A stretch of 64,000 nucleotides of DNA from Thelephora terrestris (taxonomy: Eukaryota; Basidiomycota; Agaricomycetes; Thelephorales; Thelephoraceae). Positions 35,583 through 46,948 of this stretch are shown piece by piece (positions within the stretch are counted from its first letter, which is position 1; each line of letters starts with the position of its first letter). The DNA lies in NCBI GenBank assembly GCA_015956445.1, contig WIUZ02000017.1, positions 1-64,000 on the forward strand, in the 5' to 3' direction. The position numbers and the translations under genes are program-made. A model generated the notes under the pieces. It searched no databases. It saw only the letters and a program-made list of their open reading frames with translations, and had not been told where the DNA came from.

Positions 35583-37203
35583 TTAACATGAGGCGAGGAC
35601 CATCATACAACAGGTAAAGGACAAGGTCAGGGCAAGTGCGGCAAAGAGAAGAAAGAAGACGACATGAAAGACGAACGTGGCGATGGGAAGGATTCTCCAA
35701 AAAACGTTGTAGCAGATGCTGAGCGATATGTAGAGCACGAAGGGGACAATGATTGTCCGGGATAAGAGGGGTGCAAGGGATTGCTCCACTGGCTGATCTA
35801 CATCGGAAGGGATGAAGGGTCCCCCGGTCGTCATCAGCTGCAGGTGACGAGTTTCGGAAATGACGGGATATGAAAGTTGAGAAACCAGAACCCCACTCGG
35901 AACTTCCGTTTCTCGAACGATCTCCCACATCCGAAGGAGTTCCATCTTCACTTCGATGTCTGGTACCACCGAAGGAACGAGCGCGGTACCCCCCGGACGA
36001 ATGTGGAGCTCGCAGGCGAAACACCCGGTGTACAGGTAAGCGGCTCTTGTCCTGCAGTATTGTATGAGGGCGGAGAGGATGCTGTGAATACGACCCATAG
36101 CGAAGGCTGGGTCAAAATTGGGCGAATGCACCGCGGTTGTCTCGAGGATGGCTTCCATGGACATGGGCTGTATACGAGTGATGAGGTTGCGCTTGGAACG
36201 GTTTCCAAGGATCAAAGTCGGGACGCCGAGCAGGTACGACTGGAGATACCATTTCGGCCAATTTCTGTTTTGAAGCCGTCAGCGGTAGAGGTATGAGGGA
36301 GGCGATTTCGATCTCGTACTTGTGTTTCCGGAACTTTTGAGTCTTTAACTCTCTGTAATTTTCGAGAATTGGGTATCCCCCTGCGACGAGACACGAACAT
36401 TGAATATTGAGTTCCGAAACCTTGATGATCAAATATAAGGGCATTTTACGGTACCTTCAGCACAATCTACCTCCCCCGCCATCACCACGTTGAGATCCCC
36501 TAACCTTCGTGAAACGACGCTACAAAAGCGACCGTTTGGTTCTGAGGACTTTGGGATGGTGCAAGCTTCTTCGAAACAGTGTCTGCGTAGTTGAGAGTAA
36601 GCCTACTGGGTGCTGAGACCGGCTTACCCATAGTAAGGGCCGCTATTTCAGGCATCAGTGTGTTTTCCGAGGGCAATGTCTGCCGCAAATCTTACTCGTG
36701 CTGTACATCCAAGTTTGACGTGAACTCTTTCCTCTCTATGTGTAATTTTCCGTTCACGTACATCACGCTAAACGTCATTTCTTCTCCCGTGCCTAAACTG
36801 GAAACGTGTCAATCTCCACTGAGGAATTGGGGGATATCGAACCGCTTGATTACCAACTAAGAGCGCCCCTTCTGGTGATGACTTCCGCGTCCCGCACTGA
36901 GGCAACGCTCCCTGATTCGACGCATGCCGCGATCACGGGCACCAAGGACGGACGAGGCACTCTCTCCAAACGAGCAGATGTCGCATGGAACTCCTTTCTA
37001 TCCGCAGCCAATTCCAGCTGTAATGGGAGGCTTAGCTCTATACCTTTAAACCTTCGCAGGGCGGAATGATCGTTGAATCGGTAATCGTTGATATCATTGA
37101 TAAAGCAAGAATAGAATGCAATCTGTTCCGGGGGACCTATGTCGTCAAGTTGTAAGGGATGCTCAAAGCACCCCAGATAGTCGTCGTACTGGGGCCTCGG
37201 CAT
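35583..37203 (-). CDS. RAI1/DXO-family protein with C-terminal membrane tail, copy D
   Basis: Exons 37203-36854, 36797-36696, 36642-36628, 36582-36455, 36380-36320 and 36264-35583 give 445 residues, about 110 more than the other copies. The DXO-type fold shows RRGALS (motif I Arg), GPYYGHCFE with E160, AGEVDC with E193/D195, YRELKT with E209/K211, and KWYLQSYLLGVP with the conserved Gln; GYR is GNR. All catalytic acidic and Lys positions are therefore present. The last 65 residues hold two strongly hydrophobic stretches (TIIVPFVLYISLSICYNVF, then about 30 more), which would anchor the enzyme in a membrane. I know of no RAI1/DXO protein described with such a tail. Alternative: the tail is a fused exon from read-through DNA, but it is open without any break. 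It converges with GLN4. Confidence 0.82.
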
Positions 37204-37747
37204 CGAGGGGAACGAGCAGTAGACTGTGCCGCGATTGGCGAAAAGTGTGGCGGCAGCGCACTAGGGTCGCTACTAGTATGTGAGCGCCTCCGTCGCAGGA
37301 AAATCAGTGTCGGGCATGGCCACGCAATACAATTGACACGCGAGCCATGCCAGGTGTCCAGTAGTAAAGCGCGTACTCTTCGCAGGGTTATTCCTCTGAA
37401 CTTGAGGGGATTTCTAGTCTGGCGTCATGGAGACATGAAATGCAGTTTGAGACACGTGAATTCGAAGTAATGCTACATACATATGTAACTTTGAATCAGA
37501 AAAAAGTTACACACATGGGTGAACTCCAAGATAAAAAAGTGTCAGATAGCCGGCCGGCCACCGTGACGGCGGTTTGCGGCACAGGCAGAAAATACACACA
37601 ACGTGAACACAAAACAAACAAAGGGCAGCATAGGAGAACACAAGTACAAGCCAACTTGGCGAGCGATATGATATACGCCGAAGAAACGGTGAGAGTCTGG
37701 TACAAATCCGCACAAATTACAAAATACATTATGGAGCTCAACGGTCG

Positions 37748-38964
37748 TTAGGCCGCCAAGTTTGGAGAGTCAGGGTCGGAGGTGATCCATGCGTCCCCGT
37801 TTGCATCAACGCGAAGCACAAATCTGTCTTGAGCGGAAACAGACGGTCCAAGACCACGGAAGTGCACCAAAAGTGCGGATATGATGGCATGGACCCGTCC
37901 CATATCCACAGCAGGGTCGAAAGATGGGGCGTATTTCTGTGCCTCTCGAAGGAGCTGCTTGATAGGCTTCCGAACGATACCGAAGACACGGTTCTTGAAA
38001 TCGCGGTACCCTATCTGCAGCACCTGGACGCCGAGCAGGTGTGACTGCATGTACCACTTGGGAAATAGCTCATTAGAGCGGCCGGGTGGACGCCTTTGAT
38101 CGGGCTTCTTGACTGTCTTTAGTTCGATGTAGTCTTCCATATCGGGCTCTGTGCCCTTGCCTTGAAGAAATAAGAGGGTCAGTATGTTATCGCCAGCGGG
38201 TTGATTAGGATCCGTACTCGAAGAACAGTCTACCTCGCCAGCCATGATGACGTTGAGACCGCCGATCTTCCTGCGGACGACGCTGAAGAATATTCCATGG
38301 GGTTTCGGCGTCATTGGACGTGTGCACAGTTTTTCGAAACAGTCGCTGAGGATCACGTCAGAGTCAAACTCATGGGAACAAGGATCGAAGGTGAATAATA
38401 CCCATAGTACGGTCCGCTAAGAGTCCATGAGAAACGGTACAATGAGCGTGAAATTCGATGGAACAAACCTAGACTTAATTTCCGTCCGGAATTCGAAACT
38501 TTTCCGGAGAATATGCAACTTTCCATCCACGAACGAAACATCGTATTCATCCCCTTTGCCGACTGCCAGGCTGTGTCAGATGGAAGTTAGCTCGAAGTTA
38601 GCAAGGCAAGAGAGGAAACTCACTTCACGAGCGCGCCTCTCTTCGCGATGACATCTGCCTCTTGCAGGTCTACTGTGCAGCCGGCTCGTTGACAGGAAGC
38701 TATGATTGGTTCCACCTCTGGTCGGGAAAGAGAATCGAGGTAGTCGCATTCGTTTGACCAGGTGGCCCTGTCCGGCGCCTTGATAAAAGAAAACGGAACG
38801 ATGGGGGGCGAGTAGAGTTTCAACGCGCTGCGGGACTGATACTCATGTTCGTTTGTCGGTCCCGGAAAGCAAGAGTAGTACGCGATCTGCTTTGGGGAAC
38901 CTACAGCGTCCGTATTGAGGGGTTCGGGGGACGCAAAGTTCCCAAGAAAGTGTGGCGGATCCAT
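37748..38964 (-). CDS. RAI1/DXO-family decapping nuclease, copy C (motifs intact)
   Basis: Exons 38964-38624, 38570-38469, 38416-38402, 38345-38218 and 38160-37748 give 332 residues. The order of motifs follows RAI1/DXO: AKRGALV (motif I), GPYYGDCFE with E157, AGEVDC with E190/D192, YIELKT with E208/K210, KWYMQSHLLGV with Gln, and GYRDFKNRVFGI. The 15-nt third exon is essential because it supplies GPYYG in front of the motif II glutamate. The family acts on RNAs with incomplete, NAD or diphosphate 5' ends, usually in the nucleus. The start at 38964 matches the conserved MSLPHF/MDPPHF start of the paralogues; another in-frame ATG lies at 39000. This looks like the functional member of the local set and lies 700 bp after an intact LRR gene. 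Confidence 0.9.
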
Positions 38965-39658
38965 TATCGAGAGGGAGAGAGGTGAAAGGAAAAGGGGCAT
39001 GGCTGGGATACAACCGCTGACTTTATAGCCTAGAGCTGGCAACAGAATGAGGCTGATGAGCTGGACATGGAATGGGGCGTGCTAGGCGCGCACCAGTAAT
39101 GCCTTAAGCCATGGATAAGGTGCGGTTATTAGGCTGCACAGCACAGTTCAGTACGGTGGCGATGAGATAATCAAGGCAATGGACCTGGTCGCTGGTTTGG
39201 ATGTTTTTCCCCCGAAGAAGTCAACCCGCCTCAGAAACGCCAACACCGCTGACAATGGGGCGGAGCGAGTTCATTGGACGAGAGGAGGAACGTCCAAGAG
39301 ACTTCGCTAGCTGATGGAAACGGCCGGCGTCAACGTACTATTGAGGGGCATTCAGGTGACCAATCATTGCAGGACGTCCATTGAATAGAGGGCGTCTTAC
39401 TGTCTGATGCCTCTACGCAGCATAGCCGAGGGCTGGGACACCGCGAGGTTTGCGAGGCAGTGATCCCGGTCACATCGAAAGCAAACCTCTGCTATTTTCA
39501 GCGTACTTGCAAATTCTCCATTCGTGGAAAGAAGAGCACACACCCAATAGTATATCAGGAGAATATAATACAAAATAAAATACAACGGGGGCTACTCCGA
39601 CTCCCTACACCCATCTCAGCGACGCAGGAGACGTCGATGTCGTCCTATCAATGCAGTC
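38965..39658. other. Intergenic between copy C and the LRR gene
   Basis: This holds the promoter of copy C and the 3' end of the LRR gene. An A-rich stretch (CAAAATAAAATACAAC) occurs near 39570. No gene is supported. Confidence 0.4.
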
Positions 39659-40552
39659 CTACATATCCTGCGCCACAATCGAGAGGGAGCGGAGGTTTTG
39701 AAACATTGCCCGGAATCGATGGAGGTCCGAGTCATCCATCCCCAATGGATGGCAGCTTTGAATTTCGATTCCTTCTAGTCGGAAGCAAGCCCCGAGCGCA
39801 AATATTTCCGGGGGACCGAAGCTTGGGCCTTCGATGCGTAAGAATTGCAGGCCTGTAAGGCCACGTATCAATTTGAGGGAATTTCGGCCCAAGTTTGCCA
39901 CTTTCAGAACTTCCACGTCTTGGAGCGAATACGACAAGAAGCGTCGGAGAAGTGTTTCGTTTGGTAGGTCCAAGGACCGGAGTGACTCGAACCCAAGGGT
40001 CTCCTCTCCTGATAGGTCGCCCGCCGGGGGAGCAGGGAAAACGACAAAAGTTTCCAATATAGGAAGAACCGATATATGTAGAAGGGAAATCTCGGTCAGG
40101 AGGTTCTCTGAAAGAGACAGGTGGGTGAGTAGTGACATCTGAATCACAGCTCCGGAAAGGGCGTGCACCGCCACCATCCGTTGCCTATCGTCCATCTCTA
40201 AACCCGGCGCTTGAAGCTCCAACCTCTTTAGCTGGAAATGGCCTCGCAGATCATCCAACGCTTTGCACATGGTTTTTGGTGAAATCTCGGCATCGAACGA
40301 AAGTGAGAGCTCTAGAAGAACGGGTTAGAAAGCCAGCCAACGTATGGCCCCACCTGAGGAGGTCGCACCGTCGTCTTGCTTTTGCTCCACCCTGGGGATA
40401 GATTTCGTTCCCAAAAGAGGGGCTGAGACCAGGACGACCAGCTGGAACAAAAACGACACGTAAGCGATGGACATGAAGGTGGGGTGCGGGCGAGAAACGC
40501 AATGAATTACATTGCGAATCAGGGAATTCAAGCCGTGCACGATGCTTTTCAT
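39659..40552 (-). CDS. LRR protein with N-terminal hydrophobic segment
   Basis: Two exons (40552-40354, 40311-39659) with a 42-nt intron give 283 residues. The N-terminus begins MKSIVHGLNSLIRNVI and has a hydrophobic run, IAYVSFLFQLVVLVSAPLLG, that could span a membrane. The remainder is a series of leucine-rich units (LKRLELQAPGLEMDD, MSLLTHLSLSENLLT, LQDVEVLKVANLGRN, LTGLQFLRIEGPSF), as in the LRR part of mushroom F-box proteins, but no F-box is evident. A broken copy at 3499-4353 and two C-terminal remnants lie in the left cluster, each followed by a RAI1-like gene. The ligand is unknown. The 42-nt intron is short but has a good CTAAC branch site. Confidence 0.78.
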
Positions 40553-40986
40553 AGTGTAAAGTGGCACGGAAAGAGGGGGGGGGTTAAAGCTGGGGGATGG
40601 TGGTGGACCGCAAGAGTCCTCTCATATTTATACGGTTACGATACGGCCATGGCGGCAAGCCGAGAACGTCCTCTTTCCATCTTTAGCTACCTGACCGTCA
40701 GCACAGGATCAAACGCCGTGGGCACCACGCTCCCAAAAAAATGTTGTATACCTGAGCTCACCTAAGTCGCGATTGGACGGATTATGGTCGACAGCATGAC
40801 CGTGACTGTGAGTGCCATTGTTCAAAGTGGTACGGACTGAGGATGATGGTCATGTGGCAGAGCGTGCGGCTCGTTGAACTTCTCACGATCATGTGCGTAT
40901 GCGATTGTGGCAAGGCACAGGCACTGCCTTTACTCTGCTCCTTCATCTAAAACCCCATCGTCCACCCACACAAAGACGCGACAAGG

Positions 40987-42715
40987 ATGGAAAAAGTTCG
41001 AAGGTCCGCTCGAACTGCTTCTGCATCTAAGCCAGCACCTGCTCCGCCACCAGAAAAACCGGCTGCACGAGGCAAGGCTCGCGGCGCGAAACGACCCGCG
41101 ACACCCACAGATCCTTCCCCTTCCCCTCCTCCAGAACAAAAGCGCTCCAAAACCGATGAATCTCTCAAGGAGTCCAACGGTGCTGGCCGCAAACCGAGTG
41201 GAAAAGTTACAAAAAAGCCCTCCAAGTCGGCTGCTGACTTCGTCCAGACCAAACCCTACTTCAATCCGCTTCCCACCGTCCCCAAGCCACGCCGTCCAGG
41301 TTTACTCCTTTTTGCCTGGGGTGCAGGCAACTTTGGACAATTTGGAATGGGAGAGGACCAGCTCGGCGAACTCCATAAACCTACTAGGAACAAGTGGGTA
41401 GAGCAAGGTGTTGCAGAGGGTCGATTTGGGTCAACCGATGGGGCTGGGCTGGAATCTATCGCTGCTGGTGGATTGTACTCGTTATTTGTTGACGAGAATG
41501 GCACGGTGCGTGCTACCTTGTGTCTTTTCGATCGCGATGTGCTTATTCGACCGCCAGGTATGGTCATGCGGCACGAACGACGATGCCGCCCTCGGAAGAA
41601 TCACATCTGAAGTCCCCGATCCTGATAAGCCTGGAGAATTTTTGGATGTCGATACTCTCACTGCAACCCCTCACCCCGTCCAATCCCTAGTTGATGAAAA
41701 TTTCCGGGCTGTGCGCATCGCAGCAGGTGATAGCATTTCTGCTGCAATCAGCACCAATGGAGACCTGAGAGCTTGGGGTCACTTCCGGGTTTGTTACTTC
41801 TTCGTTCCGTCCATCTGCGATTACTTAATGAAACACTAGGCAAATGAAGGCGCTCTCGGTTTTTCGAGCGGCCTCAAACACCAGGTCCTACCAATCCCGA
41901 TTCTGGAACTTCCCGTTAAGCCCGGCGATATGGAGAAGTTTGTCGCTGTGGCAGCAGGGAACAACCACATAATCGTGATGACTACCCACGGCAATGTCTA
42001 TACCTGGGGTGCGGGCGAACAGGGACAACTTGGCCGCAAGGTTATCGAACGTCGGAAAATTCATGGAACGGTCCCGGAGCGCGTCATCCTCGGCACAAGA
42101 TCCCGGAAAGCGATCGTCATTGGCGCTGGAAACTATACTTCCTTTGCTGTTGATGATCAGGGAGACGTTTGGGGCTGGGGCTTGAATACCATGGGCCAAA
42201 CCGGAACAGGAATCCCTAACGCTAAACTCGACCACACCGAGGTACACCTACCGAAAAGGGTGATTGGGCTAAGCCGGCACGAGCTCAATGGGGAGTCTGT
42301 TGTAGAGATTGCCGGCGGAGAACACCACACCGTTTTCCTCACTTCTGGTGGTCGGGTCTTCGCAGTTGGGAGATCAGACTACGGCCAGCTTGGTTTACCC
42401 GAGGATGACCCAGCGTTTGAGGATCGCGAGTTCCCGGATTACCTGGCCACCCCCGTACATGTCCCCTTCACCGAACACGATGATCCAGTCCGCCACATCG
42501 CTGTTGGAACACATTTCAACATGGCTGTGACGGAAGGTGGCGCGTTGTATGCCTGGGGCCAGGGCGAACAGAGCGAGCTAGGATTGGGTGCAGATGAGGA
42601 CAAAGCAGAAACCCCTACCACCGTCGTTAGGAGAGTTGGCCCCTTTGCGGCTTGTGATGTTGCTTGTGGAGGTCAGCATGCGTTGGCCCTGTTGGGGAAG
42701 AAGACAGCGACATGA
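40987..42715 (+). CDS. SRM1: RCC1-type Ran guanine-nucleotide exchange factor
   Basis: Loads Ran with GTP on chromatin and so sets nuclear transport direction. Exons 40987-41505, 41558-41788 and 41840-42715 give 541 residues. The N-terminal 100 residues are Lys/Pro/Ala-rich and basic, suited to nuclear import and chromatin binding. Seven RCC1 blades follow, for example FAWGAGNFGQFGMGED, VWSCGTNDDAALGR, VYTWGAGEQGQLGR, VWGWGLNTMGQTG, VFAVGRSDYGQLG and LYAWGQGEQSELGLG. It matches S. pombe Pim1 and yeast Srm1 in layout. Confidence 0.95.
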
Positions 42716-43024
42716 TGATATGGTTGTTCCCTCTCCGTGTCACATTATACCGTAGACAGTCGGACTCACGCTAAGTACCTTCTAGTATATTGTACCCTAT
42801 TATAACTACATATCGCATAAATTGTTAACATCTTGTTCCATGGACCACCTTATAGTGGCGCGTCAGCCTGGTTCGCATCCTCAGCGTCTTCGATCGCGAT
42901 CGTGATCCGACTTCCTGTGCCACCGTATCGACCTGAGTTTTCCGAAGTATGCGGTTAATCCGTGCAACTCGTCTCGTGCGTTCACGCGTCTCAAACTCGG
43001 GGTAAACTCACAAAGAGAAGGCAG

Positions 43025-45150
43025 ACAAAGGGACTTATAAGGCCAAGATATGGGCCATTCATCTCGGGGAGTTTCCAAACGTCAGAAAGCGGAAGCAAAG
43101 AAGAGTAAGTCTTCCGTCGGGTTACGCACTTGAGCAGATACAGGGCTCGTGCTGAACCTTTATAGGATAACTGTTCGGAATCCGGCCACTGGACAGACTC
43201 TGTGCACGTACGCACTCCATCCCACAAACAGAGCGCGACTGTTTCCGATCGTGAATCTCCCATAGTGTGACTTCAGCGTCTCCCTCCGATGTCCGAGCCG
43301 CCATCCATTCCGCACATTCAGCGTACAGAGAGGGCTACTGGTCGAAAATACCTGTCACTGTGCGGTCTTCAGTCCTCTCAAACCTCGCGAGGATGCTCGA
43401 AGAGAGAATTCCGGACTTTGCAAAGGTGGAGTCCATGCAGACCGGCAGGTGCATCAAGGAAATGAACGCGCAGTTGGGTAGACTCCCCGAGTGGCTGTGA
43501 GCCTTCACTTCTTCGTATCCTCTTCTAGTTCCTTGACGTCGAGAGTAGGGATTACTACGCTGCTCTTCTGAAAACACGGCAAGACTTCGTCGCTCCCACT
43601 CAAGGGAAGCTGTTGAACTACGTTCAAAGAGTACCCCTTGGCGTTGTTGCACAAATAACGGTGTGACCTGCGTTTTCCTTCTTGTATTTGTATCCTTTGA
43701 CTGACAGCGATATTAGCCCTTTAACCATCCCCTCCTAATCGCTTTGAAGAAAATTGCCCCAGCCCTCGCAGCTGGAAATTCCGTGATAGTAAAGCCTTCT
43801 GAGGTGCTTTCGCATTTCACTTCGCGCAGGAAGTTATGGGTGTTAACCTCGCAAACAGTTGGCTCCGATAACAGTACTTGAGTTCGCTGAGCTGGCAGTG
43901 TCAGCTGGAGGTGGGCACCTTTTTACTTTCCTTTTGACTACACTCTGATTTTCTGTAGTCCCGCCGGACGTAATCCAGGTGTTGCCCGGTTCTGGCCAAT
44001 ACACTGGCAGACCCATCGCCTCGAACCCGCTCGTGAGGAAAGTAGATATCACGGTACGTGAGACATTCGCCGCCTCTTTCTGTTGATTAACTGGGTCTAT
44101 CTAAGGCCGGAACCGCGACCGGAAGGGCCCTAGGTCAAGTTGTGGGCTCGAACCTTGCTGCCTATACGGCCGAGCTTGGTGGAAAGGCTCCGATCGTCGT
44201 CTTCGATGATGCAGACTTGGAGAGCGCGGTAAACGGCGCCGCGTTTGCCTCTTTCGTTGCTTCCGGCCAGACTTGTGTGTCAGGCACACGTCTGATCGTT
44301 CAAGCGGGGATTTATGAAGAGTTTATGGAAAAGTTCATGGCCAAAGTCGAGAGTATTAGGAGGAGGATGGGAGATCGTGCGCTCGTTTTCCAATATGCCT
44401 CTGACCCCAGCACATTGACGTTATTTGGTCCCTTTACTCCCAATATAGCGATCAATCCTGCCTCCACGATGGGTACCGTTATTTCCGAATCGCACCTACA
44501 CCGGATCGAGAAGATGGTGGAAGGGCGGCCCACAACGGCACGGATACTTGCTGGTGGAAACCGGCTTACTGGAACATCCAGTCTCGACGGATTTGACTTC
44601 TCAGGGGGCTTTTTCTATCCACCGACCGTTATCGAAGGTGTCGAGACCCATGACGAGTTGTGGAGGGAGGAAATTTTCGGACCTGTTGTTGTGGTCAAGA
44701 AGTTCGCGGTCAGCTAACTATCTCGCCTTTTTCCTCGAGGCGCGACTGGTTGACAATTTGTTAAATAGGATGAACCTGAAGGCCTGTTTTTGGCCAATGC
44801 GAGCAAGTATGGACTCGGAGCAGGCCTCTGGACTCAAGACATCGGTCGAGCCCATCGACTTGCCGCTGAGATCGAGGCTGGGCTGGTGTGGATAAACACT
44901 CATCACCGTAACGACCCAAGCTCGCCGTGGGGTGGTATGAAAGAGAGCGGCATCGGCAGGGAGAACGGAATCGAGGCTCTCGAGTCCTGTAAGTATCGTA
45001 CCCATCGCGTCGTTCGCGTCCCGGCTCACCCCTGTGTTCATCATAGACTCACAAAGTAAATCGACGATTGTGAACATTGCGTCCGTGGAAGAGACAAGAG
45101 CGGCACAAGACTGGTTCGCGGAGGATGTGGAAGGCGCCCGTTACGGTTAA
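43025..45150 (+). CDS. Aldehyde dehydrogenase (betaine-aldehyde type), 5' end unresolved
   Basis: NAD(P)-dependent oxidation of an aldehyde to acid. Readable exons are 43025-43104, 43166-43207, 43266-43496, 43546-43660, 43717-43803, 43859-43910, 43959-44053, 44106-44376, 44449-44708, 44769-44988 and 45047-45150, 518 codons. Motifs: ISGSF and VRNPATGQ at the N-terminus, [21 protein letters not shown], the base in [18 protein letters not shown], the nucleophile in [23 protein letters not shown], and WINTHH with [14 protein letters not shown]. No in-frame ATG occurs in the first readable exon, so the start must be in a further exon between about 42.8 and 43.0 kb that I could not fix. Confidence 0.85.
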
Positions 45151-45335
45151 ACTTTGGGAGTCAACGGGCTGAAGTGGACAAGATGGGTACGGAAAGCATA
45201 ATAGTACAGTGAGGGCGGTACATTAATAGATAAGCAATACACACATAGTGCTACAGCATATTTCACGAAGGGAGGGAGGGAAGGACGAGGTACATACACA
45301 GGGTTACTTGAACGAGGCCATTGGGAAGTTGCGGT

Positions 45336-46648
45336 TCAGGCCACCTTGCGCCTCTTCTTCGGGGCTGCGTCGTCTGTTACAACTACCGAATCTTCCTCGT
45401 TCTTCGTGATAGACTTCCTCCCAGCACGGGATCTTGATTTAGGGTTGACGCTGGCGGCGCGACGGGTCGTTTGTGTGGACGCTTTGCTCGAGGATCGTGC
45501 CTTTCCAGGCTCCGTAGAGCGGGTCCTCAGTTCGGTCTTCGATTCCGCTTTACGCTTCGACCGGCCGCGAACGCTGCCGGTGACGCTGGCTGCATCTTGA
45601 TCGACCTCCATCGACTGATCATCGCTGGCTGGAGGTTGATGAACCTCTGCGTCATCTTCCTTTATGCTGCGCGTGCGCTTGTGCTGGAGAGATTTGCGAG
45701 AGACGGAAGTCGAGGATAGGGGTTTGATTGGGGGTGGAGAAGCGAGTTTGGATCGGATGTTGTTGCAGTTCTTCCGGAGACAAGAGACCAGCTTGTCATC
45801 CTGTGATGTCGAATCTGCTCTCCACCTCGCTCGCTTGACATCAGTCTAGTAAAATATGTTCAGTAAATTAGGTCCCATGCAAAAATACGAGTCAGATTGA
45901 CCGTGTGTTTGCCTTCGTAGCACCAACCATCTGGAGGGCCCTGGTCACCATCTCCCTCAACGGTCTTCCCACAGCATTGCCACAAAGTCTCGTACTCAGA
46001 TCCATCTTCCCCTCCGCGCCCCTTCCTCACACCCCTCCCGACGCGCTCAACAAACGTACTGTCATCGTCGTGCGCGACGGTACAGCTCCGATCGCCGTTC
46101 TCGACCTCGACGTATTCCTTGTGGCATCGCACGCAATGGAGCTTCGGCGGCGGATGCAAATCCACAAAGAAATCCGCGACGGCCGCGAGGGACGCGTGAG
46201 ACAGGTGATGGTGGTCCGGAGCGGATGACGGCGACGGGTTGGCCGCCGCCGCCCGGAGTCTGGAGAGGGTGTACTGGTGGAGGGTTTTGGCGGGGACGGA
46301 CGCGATTAGGCGGTAGAGTTTTTGAGATTGTTGTTCTGGGCTGGGTTGAGATTCTGAATCGGAGTGTACGGCCAGTTGAGACAGAGAGTTCTGGAGGGGC
46401 GACATCGGACGGTAGACCGTCCCCCTGATCCCGTTGCCTGGCGAAGACGGTCCAGCGAGATTAAAGTGCGAGTCGACCGAGGGGGAAGGGGTCCGCAGTT
46501 GCATGGGCTCTATGACCGTGCTTGAAGGTGGCGGTGTCGCGGGTTGCGAATCGATTTGCGTTTGTGGCTCTTGAGATTCGTGGTTGAAAGTTGCAGAACT
46601 CGGCGAGCCTTGCTTCCTGCCGAATAATCCAAAGAGCATCGATGACAT
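45336..46648 (-). CDS. Putative zinc-binding protein with disordered flanks
   Basis: Two exons (46648-45902, 45845-45336) around a 56-nt intron give 418 residues. Residues 1-150 are Ser/Pro/Gln-rich. A helical stretch (KLYRLIASVPAKTLHQYTLSRL) follows. Residues about 178-250 hold CVRCHKEYV, then SCTVAHDDD, WQCCGK and WCYEGKHT, the spaced Cys/His set seen in a poorly characterised fungal zinc-binding domain (C-x2-C, C-H, CC, C-H). The C-terminal exon is Lys/Arg/Ser-rich with nuclear signals (KRKAESK, PKKRRK). A nuclear role is likely; no precise function can be given. Confidence 0.7.
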
Positions 46649-46948
46649 TTTCGTGCGATAATTGTAAGAGACAAAAGAAAAAGCGAGAGGGATCTCGACG
46701 CCCGGTCGAGTTTGGAAGCAAAAGGTATAGGGGGCAGCAGAAGACGAGAGGTGCAACTATATATCCTGGGCCGAGGTTATTGAGGGTCCAGAAGGTGACG
46801 CCGACCATTGTTCGCGGTTATTTGCGACAATGCACGCCTATCACACGTTGCCTTGACACGCGTGAGCGGCACAACCTGACCCAGTAACCCTTCATGTTTC
46901 ACCGGGGCAGGGCGATCTTCGCAATAACAAGTGCGAGGGCCATGTGTA

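Noticed and set aside
43047-43104. ATG at 43050 ([18 protein letters not shown]) as a small gene start
   Set aside because: The frame does not pass the next splice junction in phase, whereas the overlapping frame carries the aldehyde dehydrogenase N-terminal motif.
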